Positions 26,701 to 40,900 of a DNA stretch of 64,000 bases are shown in pieces (within the stretch, counting starts at the first letter, position 1; each line of letters opens with the position of its first letter). Source of the stretch: Megalonaias nervosa (Eukaryota > Mollusca > Bivalvia > Unionida > Unionidae); contig JAECUM010003237.1 of NCBI GenBank assembly GCA_016617855.1, positions 1 through 64,000 on the forward strand, written 5' to 3'. The position numbers and the translations under genes were made by a program. The notes beneath the pieces were generated by a model. It saw nothing but the letters and a program-made list of their open reading frames with translations, was not told the DNA's origin and made no database searches.

Positions 26701-28817
26701 TGGATTTGACCCAAATATCTTCCACAACAATACACTTGGCCACCACATTGGCATACATGTCACACATGTGATTATGGTATATTAACACATTATTTCATTT
26801 GTATTATTCAAATTTTGTTCGACCCAAACTAAATGGTTTTAATAAAAAGAAATATTTAATAATTATTTTGTCATTAAAAATGAAAATGCACTGTTAATAT
26901 CATTGAATTCATAATTTCCATACATTCTTTGCTGATGGCAACCACCAAAATACCAGTACAGTGAAAAAAAGTACCATGGTATTTACCACCAGAAGAAACA
27001 AAAATGCAGTAAACAAATTTACTGGTAATACCACACACCTCTAAAATTTACAGCAGGACATGCTCATCATGGAAATATGTGCCCTTTATACATCTTACCC
27101 TTTTGTATTTCCCAGAAAGGTATCCTGCTGAATAAAATGCAGATCTGTAAGGAGGACATTAGCTTTGGGAAGGTCCTAATACTGCAAAATGGCCTCCTAT
27201 AATAAATACTCCTGCTCATATCACAATTATAACTTTTAGATCAGTACCCATGAATGTCGCCCGAGTCAATTTCTAGAGCAATGTTTCCTCTCTCATTTTT
27301 GTGGTGATGTACAAGTTAGATTTAAGTGTTCTTGGTATCAATTTACAGCAGACATGGCCAGTAGGCCAGATCTGGCTCACAAGTTGGTTTTATTCACTTA
27401 TTTACATCGTAGGATGTCACTTAAAAATTGCTTATCCGGCCCGTGACCCAGAGGAAGCTGTACATACATGATTTAAAGTTAATTTGTTTATTCTTTAGAA
27501 TATGAGCAACACGGAGTGGTAGTCTTTATTTTAGTAAGGGTGTAGAGTGAGTAAAGAGGCACCATTGCTAATCCAGAAGTAAAATATGTAACCCATTGCA
27601 AGTTGTTTTGTTTACGGTGCAGCCTCTCAAAAAATGTCCGATAACCTATGACAAGAACTTCATGAGGATTCGGACACACTGGAAGGTTCAGTACTGACAA
27701 AGAAAATGCAGAGACTAATACCCTCCTGCCCCCCCCCCTTCCTGACTAGTACTCTGCCTACCTCTGCTGATTTGTGATGATGACATCAGCCTTTGAAACG
27801 GCAAAAAGGTACAGCATAGTATTCCATTATAACTAATAGCAAGGCTACCTGTCATAAATACTAATCATGAAAATAAGCTCCCATTCCTCATCTCCACCCC
27901 CCCTTCAAGTTTCCCAGACTTGTAATCTGTCAATCTTTGCTAATCTGTGATGATGACGTTAGCCTTGGGAAATAGTTTCCCATCATAAATGTTCCCAAAA
28001 ACAAATCCCCTTTCCTCATCCCCACCCTCCATATCTCCCAGATTTACAATCTGTCAATCTTTGCTGATCTGTGATGATGAAATTAGCCTTGGGAAAGACC
28101 TAAAACTGCAAAATGGTTTCCCATCATAAATGTTCCCACTCACAGAAACAAATCCCCTGTCCTCATTCCCACCCTCCACATCCCCCACACTGGTATTCTG
28201 TCTACCTTTGCTAATTTGACACAATGATAACTGGCTGCTATGCATCCAGATTTTTGATAATTTGGACCATATATACCCTTACCTTAAAAAAGGAGGAACT
28301 ACAATTTTGCTGCACATTTCCCAACATGGCAGGAATCTAATCTGTGATGCAACCCTACAGTGGTCTTTGGGTGGGCCTAACACTGCAGTGGTCTTTGGGT
28401 GGGCCTAACACTGCAGTGGTCCTTGGGTGGGCCTAACACTGCAGAATGGCGTCATATCATAATAACTCCTCCTCATGAAAATAACACCCTCCCTAAACAG
28501 GTATACCACCTACCTTTGCTCATCTGTAATGATAACATTGGCCTTGGGGTGGGCCTGATATTGAAGCATGGCATCATATCGGACATACTCATCTTCATCA
28601 TTGGCTGCTGTGTGAAGAAGAAAGTCTGCAACCTGTTGGTTGAACCAAAGAATTCAGCACATTTCCAAGAAAAGTTAACAGAATCGATAAAACCAACATC
28701 ATAAGTGATATATAATTATTCATCAATGACATTTATTCAGATTTACTGTCCTAGCAAAAATGTTTTTTAAAAAGAGTACCATGAACATCATATTATATGC
28801 CTGATCATGTTTAACAG

Positions 28818-28909
<92 letters not shown>

Positions 28910-31900
28910 GTTTTATACAGAAACCATTTTTCTTCCTTTAAAATAACCATACCATTGACCTTTCACAGATGACTTCTTTACCCCAAGTGCAAGCCAACCT
29001 CTCAGTCTGGTCTAGGTATGAGATGTGCAGTTAATCTTTAAATGTGCAAACACCATTTACATTCCTTCAGCCACAGTGATTTTGGCCTTTGACCTTTAGA
29101 CTCCAAACTCATTAGGGCATTTTGATACCCAAGTGCAAGTCACCCACAAAGTTTGGTAGGTATAGATGGTGGAGAACTTAAGTCACTGTGCAGAAACAAT
29201 TTTGTATTTTTCAGTGACAATGATCATGGCATTTCACCTTTTGACACAAAAATCAGTATGATTCTCCCTTGCATCCAATTGCCAACCTATCCACACAGTC
29301 TGACCATTGTAAATAGCAGAGAACTATTGTTGCAGTTGTGCAGAAACCATTTTTCTTCTATCCGTTAAGTGACCCTGACCTTTAATATGTTCACTTATCA
29401 ATAGGATTCTTCCCTAACTCAAGTACAATCCATTCAAAAAGTATGATAACTGTAGAGGTGTACAGAAATAAAATAAAACTGTTAACAGGCAGATCAACAT
29501 CATTAACATAATGCTCTCCATCTAATCGCAGGCTTATAAAAAATGGTGCCAGCTACAATTTTGGTATTTTACTATATCATTAAAACTTGTAATATTTCAG
29601 CATCATGAAATCAACATCATTTTCCAATTTTACACTAAGATAGCTGTTAATTTAAAAAATTTTGAGGAGCCATTACATGAAAAAATATTCCTTTTTCAAA
29701 GAAAATGCTTACATTTTATTATCCCTTAAGGCTATTTCAATGACCTACCTCTGGGTGGTGATAGTCACGTAAGGCATGTATGGCTGCACGCTTGATCCAA
29801 GGAGAGTTGGTACTGTTGATATGGGACACAATGTATTCCAGAGAACTGCGATGAGCTGCATTGCCCAGGGCTCCAATTAATGTAACTTTGTCAAGAACGT
29901 AAGCCTCACTTTCTGCAGGTGTCATTAACTCTCGTTTACGTCGATACTCCCATGGATCTGTAGACCATGTGGATAAAAATGGATACTTAACACACATACA
30001 AGAACTTGGCTGTATTCGTAACAGTTATGCCAAAGGTATTAAGACAAACTCACCTTCATACAAAAAGAATACAGATGTGCATAAAAGTTCTTAATCTTTT
30101 AGTCCCCACAAAAGTTCACTCAATTTCAGACATCTAAACACATACATGTAAAATTCAAAAGCAAGCAAATGCACTTCCTAAATGATTTACATTCAAGAAC
30201 AAATTTGCAATATCTTCCAAACAGATGAAGCAAGACATACATTGTCATGTTTTATGTAATTCTGTCTGAACTAATTTAAATATATTTTATATCTGATGAA
30301 TATTCATATGAGATCCTCTCTTTACTAACATGAAGCCCAAGCATATGAACTAATTTAAATATATTATATCTGATGAATATTCATACAAGATCCTCTTTTA
30401 CCATGAAGGCCCAGCATATCATGAAGCTTCTGTATGGCGGCCTGAGCACGCTCCTTATGTCCTTCCTTCTCCATCACACTTATCACTGCACCGTATGTCA
30501 AAACAGCTCTCTGATATGTGTCTGCTTTGAACATGGATGTGGAAAATTTGTCCCTGTCAAAACACATGTCCTCCAACATCTTCAACAGTGACTGAAATAC
30601 AACAAAATGTCTATTAAATGTCAGTTGTTTTTCTTTGAATATAAAAGATTTTTATATGAGTGATACTGGTACATATTAAAAGCGGTTATGGAAAAAACCA
30701 GTTTGGTATCAAATCACTACAATGAGAACTCAACAATCACCTGCAGTGAATATTTTCAATATCTGCTGGTTTCAAAAGTTGGTTTCAAAAGCTTGGAAAA
30801 TGTTAAGGAGAGTGAGTACATGGAGAAAAATGAGGACACCTGAAACTACAGAGTTAATGGATGGAAATGCAGGAAGTAAAACCTCCATGACAAACAAAAA
30901 AGAGATCAAATGTACAATCCCATCCAAAATCAATGTTGTCAAAGATTCAATCTCAAACACCCTTAATCACTGACCTTTTCATCTATTATTTGGAATCTTA
31001 AATATTATTTTGTGAACCTCCATACATGGCAAGTTAACTTTTATGATGCAAACTGAAGATATAGTCATTCAAAATATTTATAAAAGTTATTTTGGTACGA
31101 CTTTTTATAACATTTCTCGGCAGATAAAAGGTCAAAACAAATGAATCTCACCTCAGTGGGAAGTTTCTCCATGCCAATAACTTGCATCAGTAGCCGCTGA
31201 ACCATTCTGTGATCAGGCATTCGCTGTATTATAATGTACCGAATAAGAAGTTCCTGGGCATGCTCAGTCCCCAAAAGTCCAAAGGCATCAATCATATTAG
31301 CACGGTCCTCCTGGCTTCCAGCAAGGCTAAAATTGTTGTCACAAAAAGGAACAAAGTTAATACTTTTCTTCAGCCAGTCTACCAACTTTGATGCCATATG
31401 CATCCATTGCACCTGCCAACTACACAAACCAAACTGGCATTGGTTTCATTTTCCAGTCAAAGTATATTCCATGTACAGCTCTACCTTGTTATAACATGCT
31501 TTGCTATAACATGATTCTGGTGTGTGTGTGTGTGTGTGTCTGTGTGTGTGTGTGTGTGTTATTTGGATTTTTAATGTAGTTTTAACTATTTTTCAGTCAT
31601 ATCACTGTGATGCCTGCATTGTGGCAGTTTATAATGACGTCTAGCACTGGGGCATCATGCAGCAGACATGCAGCATGTCCCACCCAGTTACATTATCCTG
31701 ACACCAGGCCGACCAGGCTAAACAATAACCTGTTAATGCTGAGCACCTAGTGAGGCAGCTGCAAGTACCATTTTTATAAGTCTTTGGTATGACTTGGCCT
31801 GGGTTCAAACCCATGGCTTCCCGCATCCAAGGTGGACCCTCTAACCACTAGGCCACTGGAGTGGTCTGATTCCAGACATAATGCAGTAACCCTATGAACC

Positions 31901-34900
31901 ACATAATCAAAATCAGATATTAAAATATTTTAATTTCAAAACAATAGTTTTCTATCAGCTAAAAATTTACATCAGAACTACCGCATTTGATTTGGACATT
32001 ACCAGAACATGTTTTTAGTCACTGTTTAACTCTAATTAGTCACTATTGTATTCAGGAAATGTATGACAGTAAATTTTTAGTAAATTATGTTTCTCCAAGA
32101 ATGCTTACCTGAAACCAGCCCTCCCAATATGTCTATAATAGACAAAGGGCAATAACTCTGACCCATTTCCTTCCCTTGCCACCTACAGGTGGCACCAGTT
32201 TAAGCTGAGTGGAATATCACGTCATGGGATGCTTGCGTTGTGGGGATGATGGGAGGGTATTAAAATAATGTGATTGAGTAAATATTCTAAAATAAACAGA
32301 ATTTATTAAAAAATTTGCTTTCTCCTCTGAAAACATTCCTCAATCACATTAACATTAGAGAATAGGTAATAGGTGGAGGGAATGTTGACCATCCAATCTA
32401 TACTCCATGTAACTTCTGAGGGGAGACTATTGAATTCAAAGGTTAATCCATTGTCCTAATTGCAAGCACCACAACCAGAGGTGATGTGGATTACACCTGG
32501 AAAGAAGAAATAATGAGATTTTCTTTTAACACATAAAATGTCCAGGTGAATCCAGCAAAAGACTGCTAGGTGCTCATTCTGAGGTTGTGCTGGTGTCCAA
32601 TGGGTCTGGAATCTGCTAATGCAACTGAATCTACTAGATCCAGAGTTTGTCTCTGTGGAGCCCAGTCTCAGAAATAAAACTTGAAGGCTGACTGTCATGC
32701 CAACCGATGACCTCAAAGATATCTTTGATAGTGATGTCACGGTCAAGGCAAAGCTCTCATAAATTACTCTCATCTCAAGAGCAGAGATCTTCATGTAGCA
32801 ACTCTCTTCTAGTGTTATCTCAGAGTATCCCATGCCTATTACCCACTTCAACCTTGATGAGAGAGTTTGTATCCTCTTTCCCAGATTTAACTGGCAGAAA
32901 GAGGATTCATTGAGCTCCACAAACTGGCTCAGACTAATTCAGGTAAGGTTTGAATAAACATACCAGGTCCTATTTGAAAGCCTCTTGAGCTGTTGCAATA
33001 TAGAAGAGAGAGGTCATATGATGACATTAGGAATGCCCACTGACAGCAACCAATTCCTGGCAACAAAACCGTGTTGCATCAGGATGACCAGACCATCTAA
33101 TTGAAACTGAGGTAGGCTCAGTCAATTGAGAGGACATTTAGTTCACTGACTATGCAAACCAAAGCAAGCACTATCATGAAACTGGTTTTGTATAAAAGGA
33201 GCTTAGTTGATGTCCTGGATAATGGCTTGAATATGTCTGAACGTAGCCAAGTCAGAATTCAGTAAAGATTCCACTTAGGAAAAAAATGTTAGCAATTTAG
33301 GCTGTATGAAGTCAAAGTTGGACAACAGTTAGAGAGGTTTTGTTGTTGTTGTTGTTGTTGTAGGGTTTAGCGCCATTTTTCAGCACACGATAGGCTATAC
33401 ATGGCAGCCAGTATTAATGGTGGAGGAAGAACCCGGGTAACCCAGGAAAGAACCACTGACCCATGAGAAGCTACTGGCAAGCTTTCTCACATACCCACAT
33501 TGGCCAAATCCGAGACTGGAACCCACGCAGACAGAGGTGAGATGGCAGTGATCCGTAACAGAGAGCGCTTTAGACCACTTGGCCACTCGGGGCCCCTTAG
33601 AGAGGTTTTTGTTATGACCAAGATCCTCTCTACCTTAATGATGGGATGTGCCCTTAATATTGGTCAGAGCCAACCTCAAATAGGCAAAGAAAATGTCTTG
33701 TGGGAACAGAGGCACTCAATGGGACAATGCTTTGACTTTATGCCAGTCCCTGAAAACGTACCACTTCCCTTTGGAAACCTTCAAAGTCAGGAGCCTTCAA
33801 GCTCATGCAATTCATTCCAAGACTTAAGGGTTGAATTGTTTCTGCTGTAAGGCTCTCTGGACAAGAACTAAGTGTGAAGGAGAAGAAGGTCCAGCTTAGG
33901 ATTGAACGCCTGGGTCCAAGGGTCTTTGAAAAGATTCAGCCCAGTCAGGATCAATTTGGTAGATCTATCACTAGATCAAGAAGATTGCTGAACCTGGATT
34001 TGTCAAAGCAAGGAGAGGCAATCAGAATTACTTTGCACTTCTGGCCCCTCAATTTCTGTATAATCTTATGAACAAAGATCGTTGGGGGAAGGGGGGGGTA
34101 AGCAAGGAGCCTCAGAACCTCCCAACAGAGAAAAAGTGTCAATGTACCAAGCCTCTGGACCTGGTACCTGGAAAGCAAAAGTGGACATTTGTGACCTGAT
34201 TGTAAAAAGACCACTCATCAGATGCCCCCATAGCTGGCAAATCTGATGAAAAACCAACAGATGTAGAAACCATTCTGTATAGAGAATATGTTCCCTCCTG
34301 AGCAGAGAATCAGCCAAGATAGAGTCTGTTGGGAATATGTCTGATCTGGATGTCAATGTTGCCTTGTGTGTACCAATGATGGAATGCCCAGACCGGAATG
34401 TAGAGTTGGGATAATTTGGTACCACCCTGTTGAGGAAGTATGTCACCACCAGCAAGCTGTTGGGCATGATGATCTATATCTTGTGCTGAAGATGGTAAAA
34501 AATGAAAAAGTTTGATGACAATTTTCATCTCCAGGACATTAAAACTTGTGTCCTCTGGACCACATTGGTCACTGGCTGTGCTCAAGTCTAGTAACAGAAG
34601 GGTTGCACAACCACAGATGCTTTCATCTGTACAAAGGGTCCCATTGGGGTGAGGTCATTTCAGAAGTATTCCTGTCATGTGCCAACCTTGGCTGCATCAT
34701 CACTGGTCCAGGAATGATACTATCTCACTCGTTACACTGGTCCTGTAATCAAGTGGCATGGAAGAAAGATGAGATAGCTAGGTCATCTCCAGAGGGCATA
34801 TCAAGAGGCAACCCAGCAAGACAAGATCCACTGCTACACAGAGCAATCTGATGTGTTGCAGAAACTCCCTGGATGTGATCCATTCTATGGGAAATAGATT

Positions 34901-37900
34901 CTTTGAGGATAACAATTCAGATCTCCTGAAGGTGCAAAAGATGTACCAGGTTGCGGTAAGTGTGAAAATCCATACACAGATGGTTTGTATAAACTTATGG
35001 AATGGACAAAGATGGGACTTCATAACTGATCAGAAAAATTAGATGATGTAAAAGGGAAATGAGATCCTTCTTTCCCTTATTAGACTGGAACTGATCATGT
35101 GACCAAATATACTGCTGTGGAAATTGATGAAGTCGTATGAAATGGAATATGATACAAAGGAGTAGTTTATGAAGGTCAAAGGACTTGTGTTTAAACTCGG
35201 GGAGAGTGTGAAATGGATAACAATTCATTCAGATAGATGTAGAGGGGGTTGATCTTGCTCTCTCCATCTTAAATGACACTGATCATCCTAACTAGAAATG
35301 GCTTCGAGGAAAATCCTGGAAAATGTGGATATTCCACTGCCCACTTCTCAACAAGTATTCACGTCTCTTGCTATAAAAGTGTGTACTTACCAAGTCCAAT
35401 GTTAATTCCATCAAGAACTGAAAGACCAAATGGGGAGTTAGCTGATGAGAACCCCAAACCCCTCTGAAACAATCTGGAATGCCCACTCACTTGGTGAAAA
35501 GAGATTGATCCAACACGAACAAGAGACAGGCACCTAAAAGATAGCTGTCAGTCATGAAAACAAGTCAACAGTGAGAGATCAGAGGCATGGGGGTAGAGAA
35601 ACTTCCTTCATATTCCCTTGATATGACTGCCTCCAAAACTGAGTCACAGATTTTCTTCATGCATAGGACTGGGATGGCAGCAGGCTTTTGGGTTGAGCAG
35701 CAAACTATCCCAAAACACCTTGTCTCCAGTCATCGTGTTATTGATAGTGAATCAGAGATGATGTATAAGGGGATCCTTGCTGTGCACAGAAATGGAGGGG
35801 CAGTTCTCAGATTGCACGCCTCTTTAATTCCTCTGTCTTGCCAATGAACAGAAAAGGAAATCCATGGAGAGGTCCACAGGGTTAGGGCAAGTTGTGTATC
35901 GCTGACCTTGACTGCAAGCCGGAAAAAAATTCACCATAGACGTACAGTCCACAACGAAAATGTGACCACTATATTGCAACAAGTTTCAAAGTGATGTGCA
36001 GAATGTTGTTAGAGTGACCGCAACATAGTTCTTGTCTAACGCCAGGAGATACATGAAGAAGGCATCAAAATGGTCTTATACTGGCAAGATTGCAAAGAAC
36101 TCTCAGAAAATAGGTTTGGGAAGTGCCCGAGTCACTGATCTTGGCAGATAGACTCAGTAATTTGTCTTGTTTTGACTGTGGGAAATGTCCCAACCACAGA
36201 GAAATATAGAAGAATGGAGCAACTCCCCATCAACATAACCAAATGAGGCCTTGCCCTGTACGCTGGTGCAAAAGGGGTGATGCACATTCAGAATCCAGCA
36301 ACACCCCATAAATTCCTCCATTACCACCTTAAAGCTATACTCAGTCCACTCGATGGTGGGATCTGAGTATGAACTATCATCAGGTTTACCCCCACACTCA
36401 GTGTGCATGCCGTGTTGAACAGGATCAAGACCAATATCCAGATAGTACATTCCCAACTGTCATGGTACCAACCAAGAAGGTAAGCCTTCAATAAATGGCT
36501 AGCCATATACACAAGATAAAGTAGTTGAATTGATATGGATGGCTTCGTGAAATCAAAACATCCAGTATGAGTGTTGGAAGTACGGATGGCAGTGCACATG
36601 GCTGTACTGCTAGAGAAATGGTAATGTTAGGCAGATGGACAGATCAATCAATCTGATCCCCAGCAATGTGAATTTTCAATGGTGCTACTTGACAAGACAG
36701 GACAGTATGTAACTGAAGCCATACAGTCAATGAATGATACTATCAAAAACCAAATGGCTGGACAGTATGGTCGGCAGCTGAACCAGCATCAAACTGAAGT
36801 GTGGTTATTTGGTATGGAATGAATTCTGAATGTCTGGATAGTATGGATGGAAGCCATGACGTTATCCAAACTAAGGTGCAATAGATGGCACAGTTCATTC
36901 AAGTCAATATAAACCTCATGCACCCAGACTTACAGGTGCAAAAGTCATGCTCCGACATGCAGGGGGACATGCAACCCCTGGGCTGCCTAGGACTGGATGG
37001 AAACTCCCCCAGAATATCAAAATTCTTCTTGTTGTTGTTGTTGTTGTTGTGGGGCTTAACGCCATTTTTCAGCACACGATAGGCTATACATGGCGGCCAG
37101 TATTAATGGTGGAGGAAGAAACTGGGAAATCCACGGAAAGAGCCACCAACCCACAAGAAGCTACTGGCAAGCTTTCTCACATATCCACATTCGCCGAATC
37201 CTAGACTCGAACCCACGCAGACAGAGGTGAGATGGCAGTGATCCGTAACGGAGCGCGCTTTAGACCACTCGGCCACTCAGGGCCCCCTCAAAATTCTTGC
37301 CTAAAACAGGAAGATGGAAGGACATAGAAATTCAAGCCATGGTTCATTCAAGTAATTTACAAACTCCATCTACCTGGATTTACAGGCCTGAAGACTTTGC
37401 CTGGGCATGCTGGGGTTCTTTAACCACCTGTGCTGCTGAGAATTGTGTGGAAACTCCCCAAAAGGATAAAAAAATTTCAGATGAACAGCATCCCCAACAA
37501 GACTGGCCAAAAACATCAGTACTCTTGGTTATTTGATTTCATACGTGCAAAATGTCATTATTCTTGGTGCTTTGATTTCTCAAATAAATCCCAGTTTCTT
37601 GCAGTTTTCCTTCAAACTATTGACCATGTATTCTCCATCCAAAGTGTAGATGCTGCACATAGCTGCTGATGATGTACACTTTGTATATGCAAGACATGAG
37701 TCATTGAAATTTCTCGCTAGCTTGCATTCTTGCATTAGCATTCTTAGTTGTCATTGTTGATTTTGAAAATAATAAATAAAGTAAGATGGGGAGAAAAAAA
37801 GAAATGCATATACCTGTCATAAATACCTTCAGAATTATAATTCCAAAATCGCTTAAAGTTTGTTTTCATTTCTCCTTTAAATATGATGTAAAAAGCTCAT

Positions 37901-40900
37901 TTGAGTTTATGTGGAAACGTCTTTTAAATTATCCGGGGTTAATAATCTTATAGTTAACTGCGTTAATATGTCAGACACCTGCTATACCAGCGATGATAAA
38001 AATAGTGTGCAAAAACACAAGCTACAACAAGTTTTAATATTCTAAGGAGAAACAAGGGTTTACATCACTGTTTTAATGTTACATAGTTGCCATATTCTCA
38101 AGTAATGGTGAGGAGTTTTTGATACTCAAAAAGTGTATTTTAAGGTCCCAAGGGGGAGGGGGGGGTCAGTGCATGTGACCAAACAAAGGTGATGTAATCC
38201 AACTGAGAATAATCTATCTTTTTATATAAGCCTATAGCATATTCTTGAATATTCAAATCTGAATAAAAAAAAAAAAAAACTTTTCTGTTTTCTTAAAAAG
38301 CATATACTACACTTATAAAGAAATAGCTGGTACACTTAGCACTGTCAAATATTATCACCGTACAGATACACAAATGTGCAAACACTCAAATAATCACAAC
38401 CACACAAAATTATAGTTGAAATGATTAGAAATGATTAATCAATATATCAATGTATGGATACTTTATCCATATCGATATCCATATCAATACAACAAGAGAT
38501 AGAAGATTTCATACAAAATGATACTTACCCTATAAAGGTTACTTTAATCTTCAGCAATCATGAATAATTATTAGTCCTCTGCCTTTATATTTTTGAAATT
38601 GAGAATACATCTGAGATAGCCATAGCAAGTAGAAGTATTTTAATATAAATGAAAAGAAAATCCATTGACAACATCCACTCACCTGTTAGAAATGTACACA
38701 AGATGACCAACTCACATGGTTCAAAGCATGTCCCACCCCTCCAATCACCAACTCCTTGCTAATTATTGTATCCCATGAGCATGTTCAGCCACTGATAACA
38801 TATCAACATAGAGAAGAAATTCCAGATTTGTTCCACTTGTACGATTTAAGTACTTTATTGATCATTTACAATCACTTTTACTTAAAGTTTCTCTGTTGAT
38901 TTGCATGCTGTCTACCTGGATTTAATTTAAAGGCTACACTTCCAGCATGTCATGCAGTGAAGTATTTACATTCAATTTTGACTGGTGGTTATAGTTTGTT
39001 CAAGTCCAAGGTAAAACAATAACCACTAATCAGAACTGTAGTTTATTCACTGCATGACACACCAATAGTATTGGCACCCAAACTGATCCAAATAGACACA
39101 AAGCAACAAAGTCATGCAAAAGTAGCTAATAATTATCCATAATGTACTTAAATTGTACATGGGGAACATATCGGAAAGCCAATTTTTAAAGTAAATTATG
39201 TTTCTCCAAGAATACTTACCCAATCACATTACATTAGTAATATTAACCTGCTACCCCATGAATCCAGCCCTACTAAAAGACGAAAATCGTCTTATCCGGT
39301 CTATTTTTAGATAACAAAGGGAAGTAACTCTTTCCATTACCTCCCCTTAGTATCACCAGGTGTCACTAGTTTTTAGCTGAGTGAGACATTAACTTGGATG
39401 CTCACATGGCATAGTGGTTGGGAGGGTTTTTAAGTAATGTGATTGGGTAAGTATTCTCAGAGAAATATAAGTTACTTCAAAAATCTGCTTTCTCCTTCAA
39501 ATACGTTCCCCAGTCACATTACATTAGAAAAATAAGTACTAGAAGGAGGGGATGAAAGATAATCTATTTTCCTAATGACCCAAGCAACACAGCCTGAGAT
39601 CCCTTAATCTGGACTCATATATATGGCTGAGAAGATGAAGTTGAGATCTTCTCACCTACCAAAATTTTCACTGGCGAATCCAGCGAAGCTAATGGGTTGT
39701 ATTGATTGGTCTAGTCGGGTCTGATGGCCATGTCTACTGCTGCCACCGACCCTACCAGATCCAACATTTGTCTCTGTGACGCTAAATCTCCGAGGTAAAA
39801 ACTCGAGAAGGTTGACTCTGCATGCCAACCAACAGCTTCTATAATGTCTCGGATCAAACCATTGTGGTGGAAAGTGAGGCTTGTAGAAGTGGCTCTAATC
39901 TCATGAGCTGTAATCCTCATAAGGTGACTCTGATCTTGAGAGATCTCAGAGTACGCAGAACATATAACCCACTTCGGCCACGAAGCAAGGGTTTGAGGAG
40001 TGATGCCTTGTTTTCCGGCCTAGACCAGGAGAAAGAGACATTTGCGTGTGTCACAACTTGATTCTGTGTGTTGCAAGTAGTGCTTGAGGGTGCAGATGTG
40101 AGGCTACTCTGATCTGGTAAGACGTCAGAGTCCACCAAGCGTATGACCTCCTTCAGCCAGGAATAAAGGGCATGAAGCATGATATCCTGTGTTCTGTCTC
40201 ACAGAGATCACACAGATCCCGGTTATCAGAACATTTTTCTTACAGTTTGGTGGCTCGTACTGTGATATATATTTCACACATTGAGTTATCAAGGGAGAGG
40301 TGTATTAAGCTTAAGCACAATGCATAGTTAATAAAGGGGCAATGTGTACATATTATAAACCGAACCAGAGTCATGGTATGCTACCATGTTCTGATACAAG
40401 AAACACACCTAAGTAGAAACTAGTAATATGTTGAAATTACTAGACCGTTAAAACAAAACACTGTCATAACCACATGCTACAGATGCTGGCTAACAGAACA
40501 ATGTATATAACATAAACAAAATAGGAGACGTGGTAAACTTCCATGCTCTGAAGTGGCCTGTAGAACGTTTAACTGACATATGCTGAAACGACACATGACA
40601 CAGAAACTAAAGCAGCAACAATGTAAAAACATATCATATCAGAAACCTATGGCCCTGTTTAAAACTTATCCTGCATTCCTGGTTAATAATTAAACCATAA
40701 ATCTATCAAAACAGCATGAAATATGAAACAATTAAGCATAATTATCAAGTAGCACTTCAGAATTTCACTATTAAGACCTCCGTAGCGGACAAAGTAAGCG
40801 AATAAAGTCAACTGTGTGCTAACCTGTGATGACCTTGTGTAAGGTCAGCAATAGCATTGTGGGATGGTGGTCCTACAAGATGAAGTCCCAACAAGTGACA

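Noticed and set aside
27350..27440. hAT-type terminus (ATGGCCAGTAGGCCAGATCT)
   Set aside because: Resembles the tips of some dispersed GGCC-rich DNA elements, but no second end or target duplication could be found.
28723..28950. Frame with Arg-Glu and Tyr-Ile repeats
   Set aside because: Translation of the CT/AT microsatellite.
33395..33850. Open frames on both strands
   Set aside because: They cross SINE-2 copy H and the decayed DIRS-like element; no independent gene.
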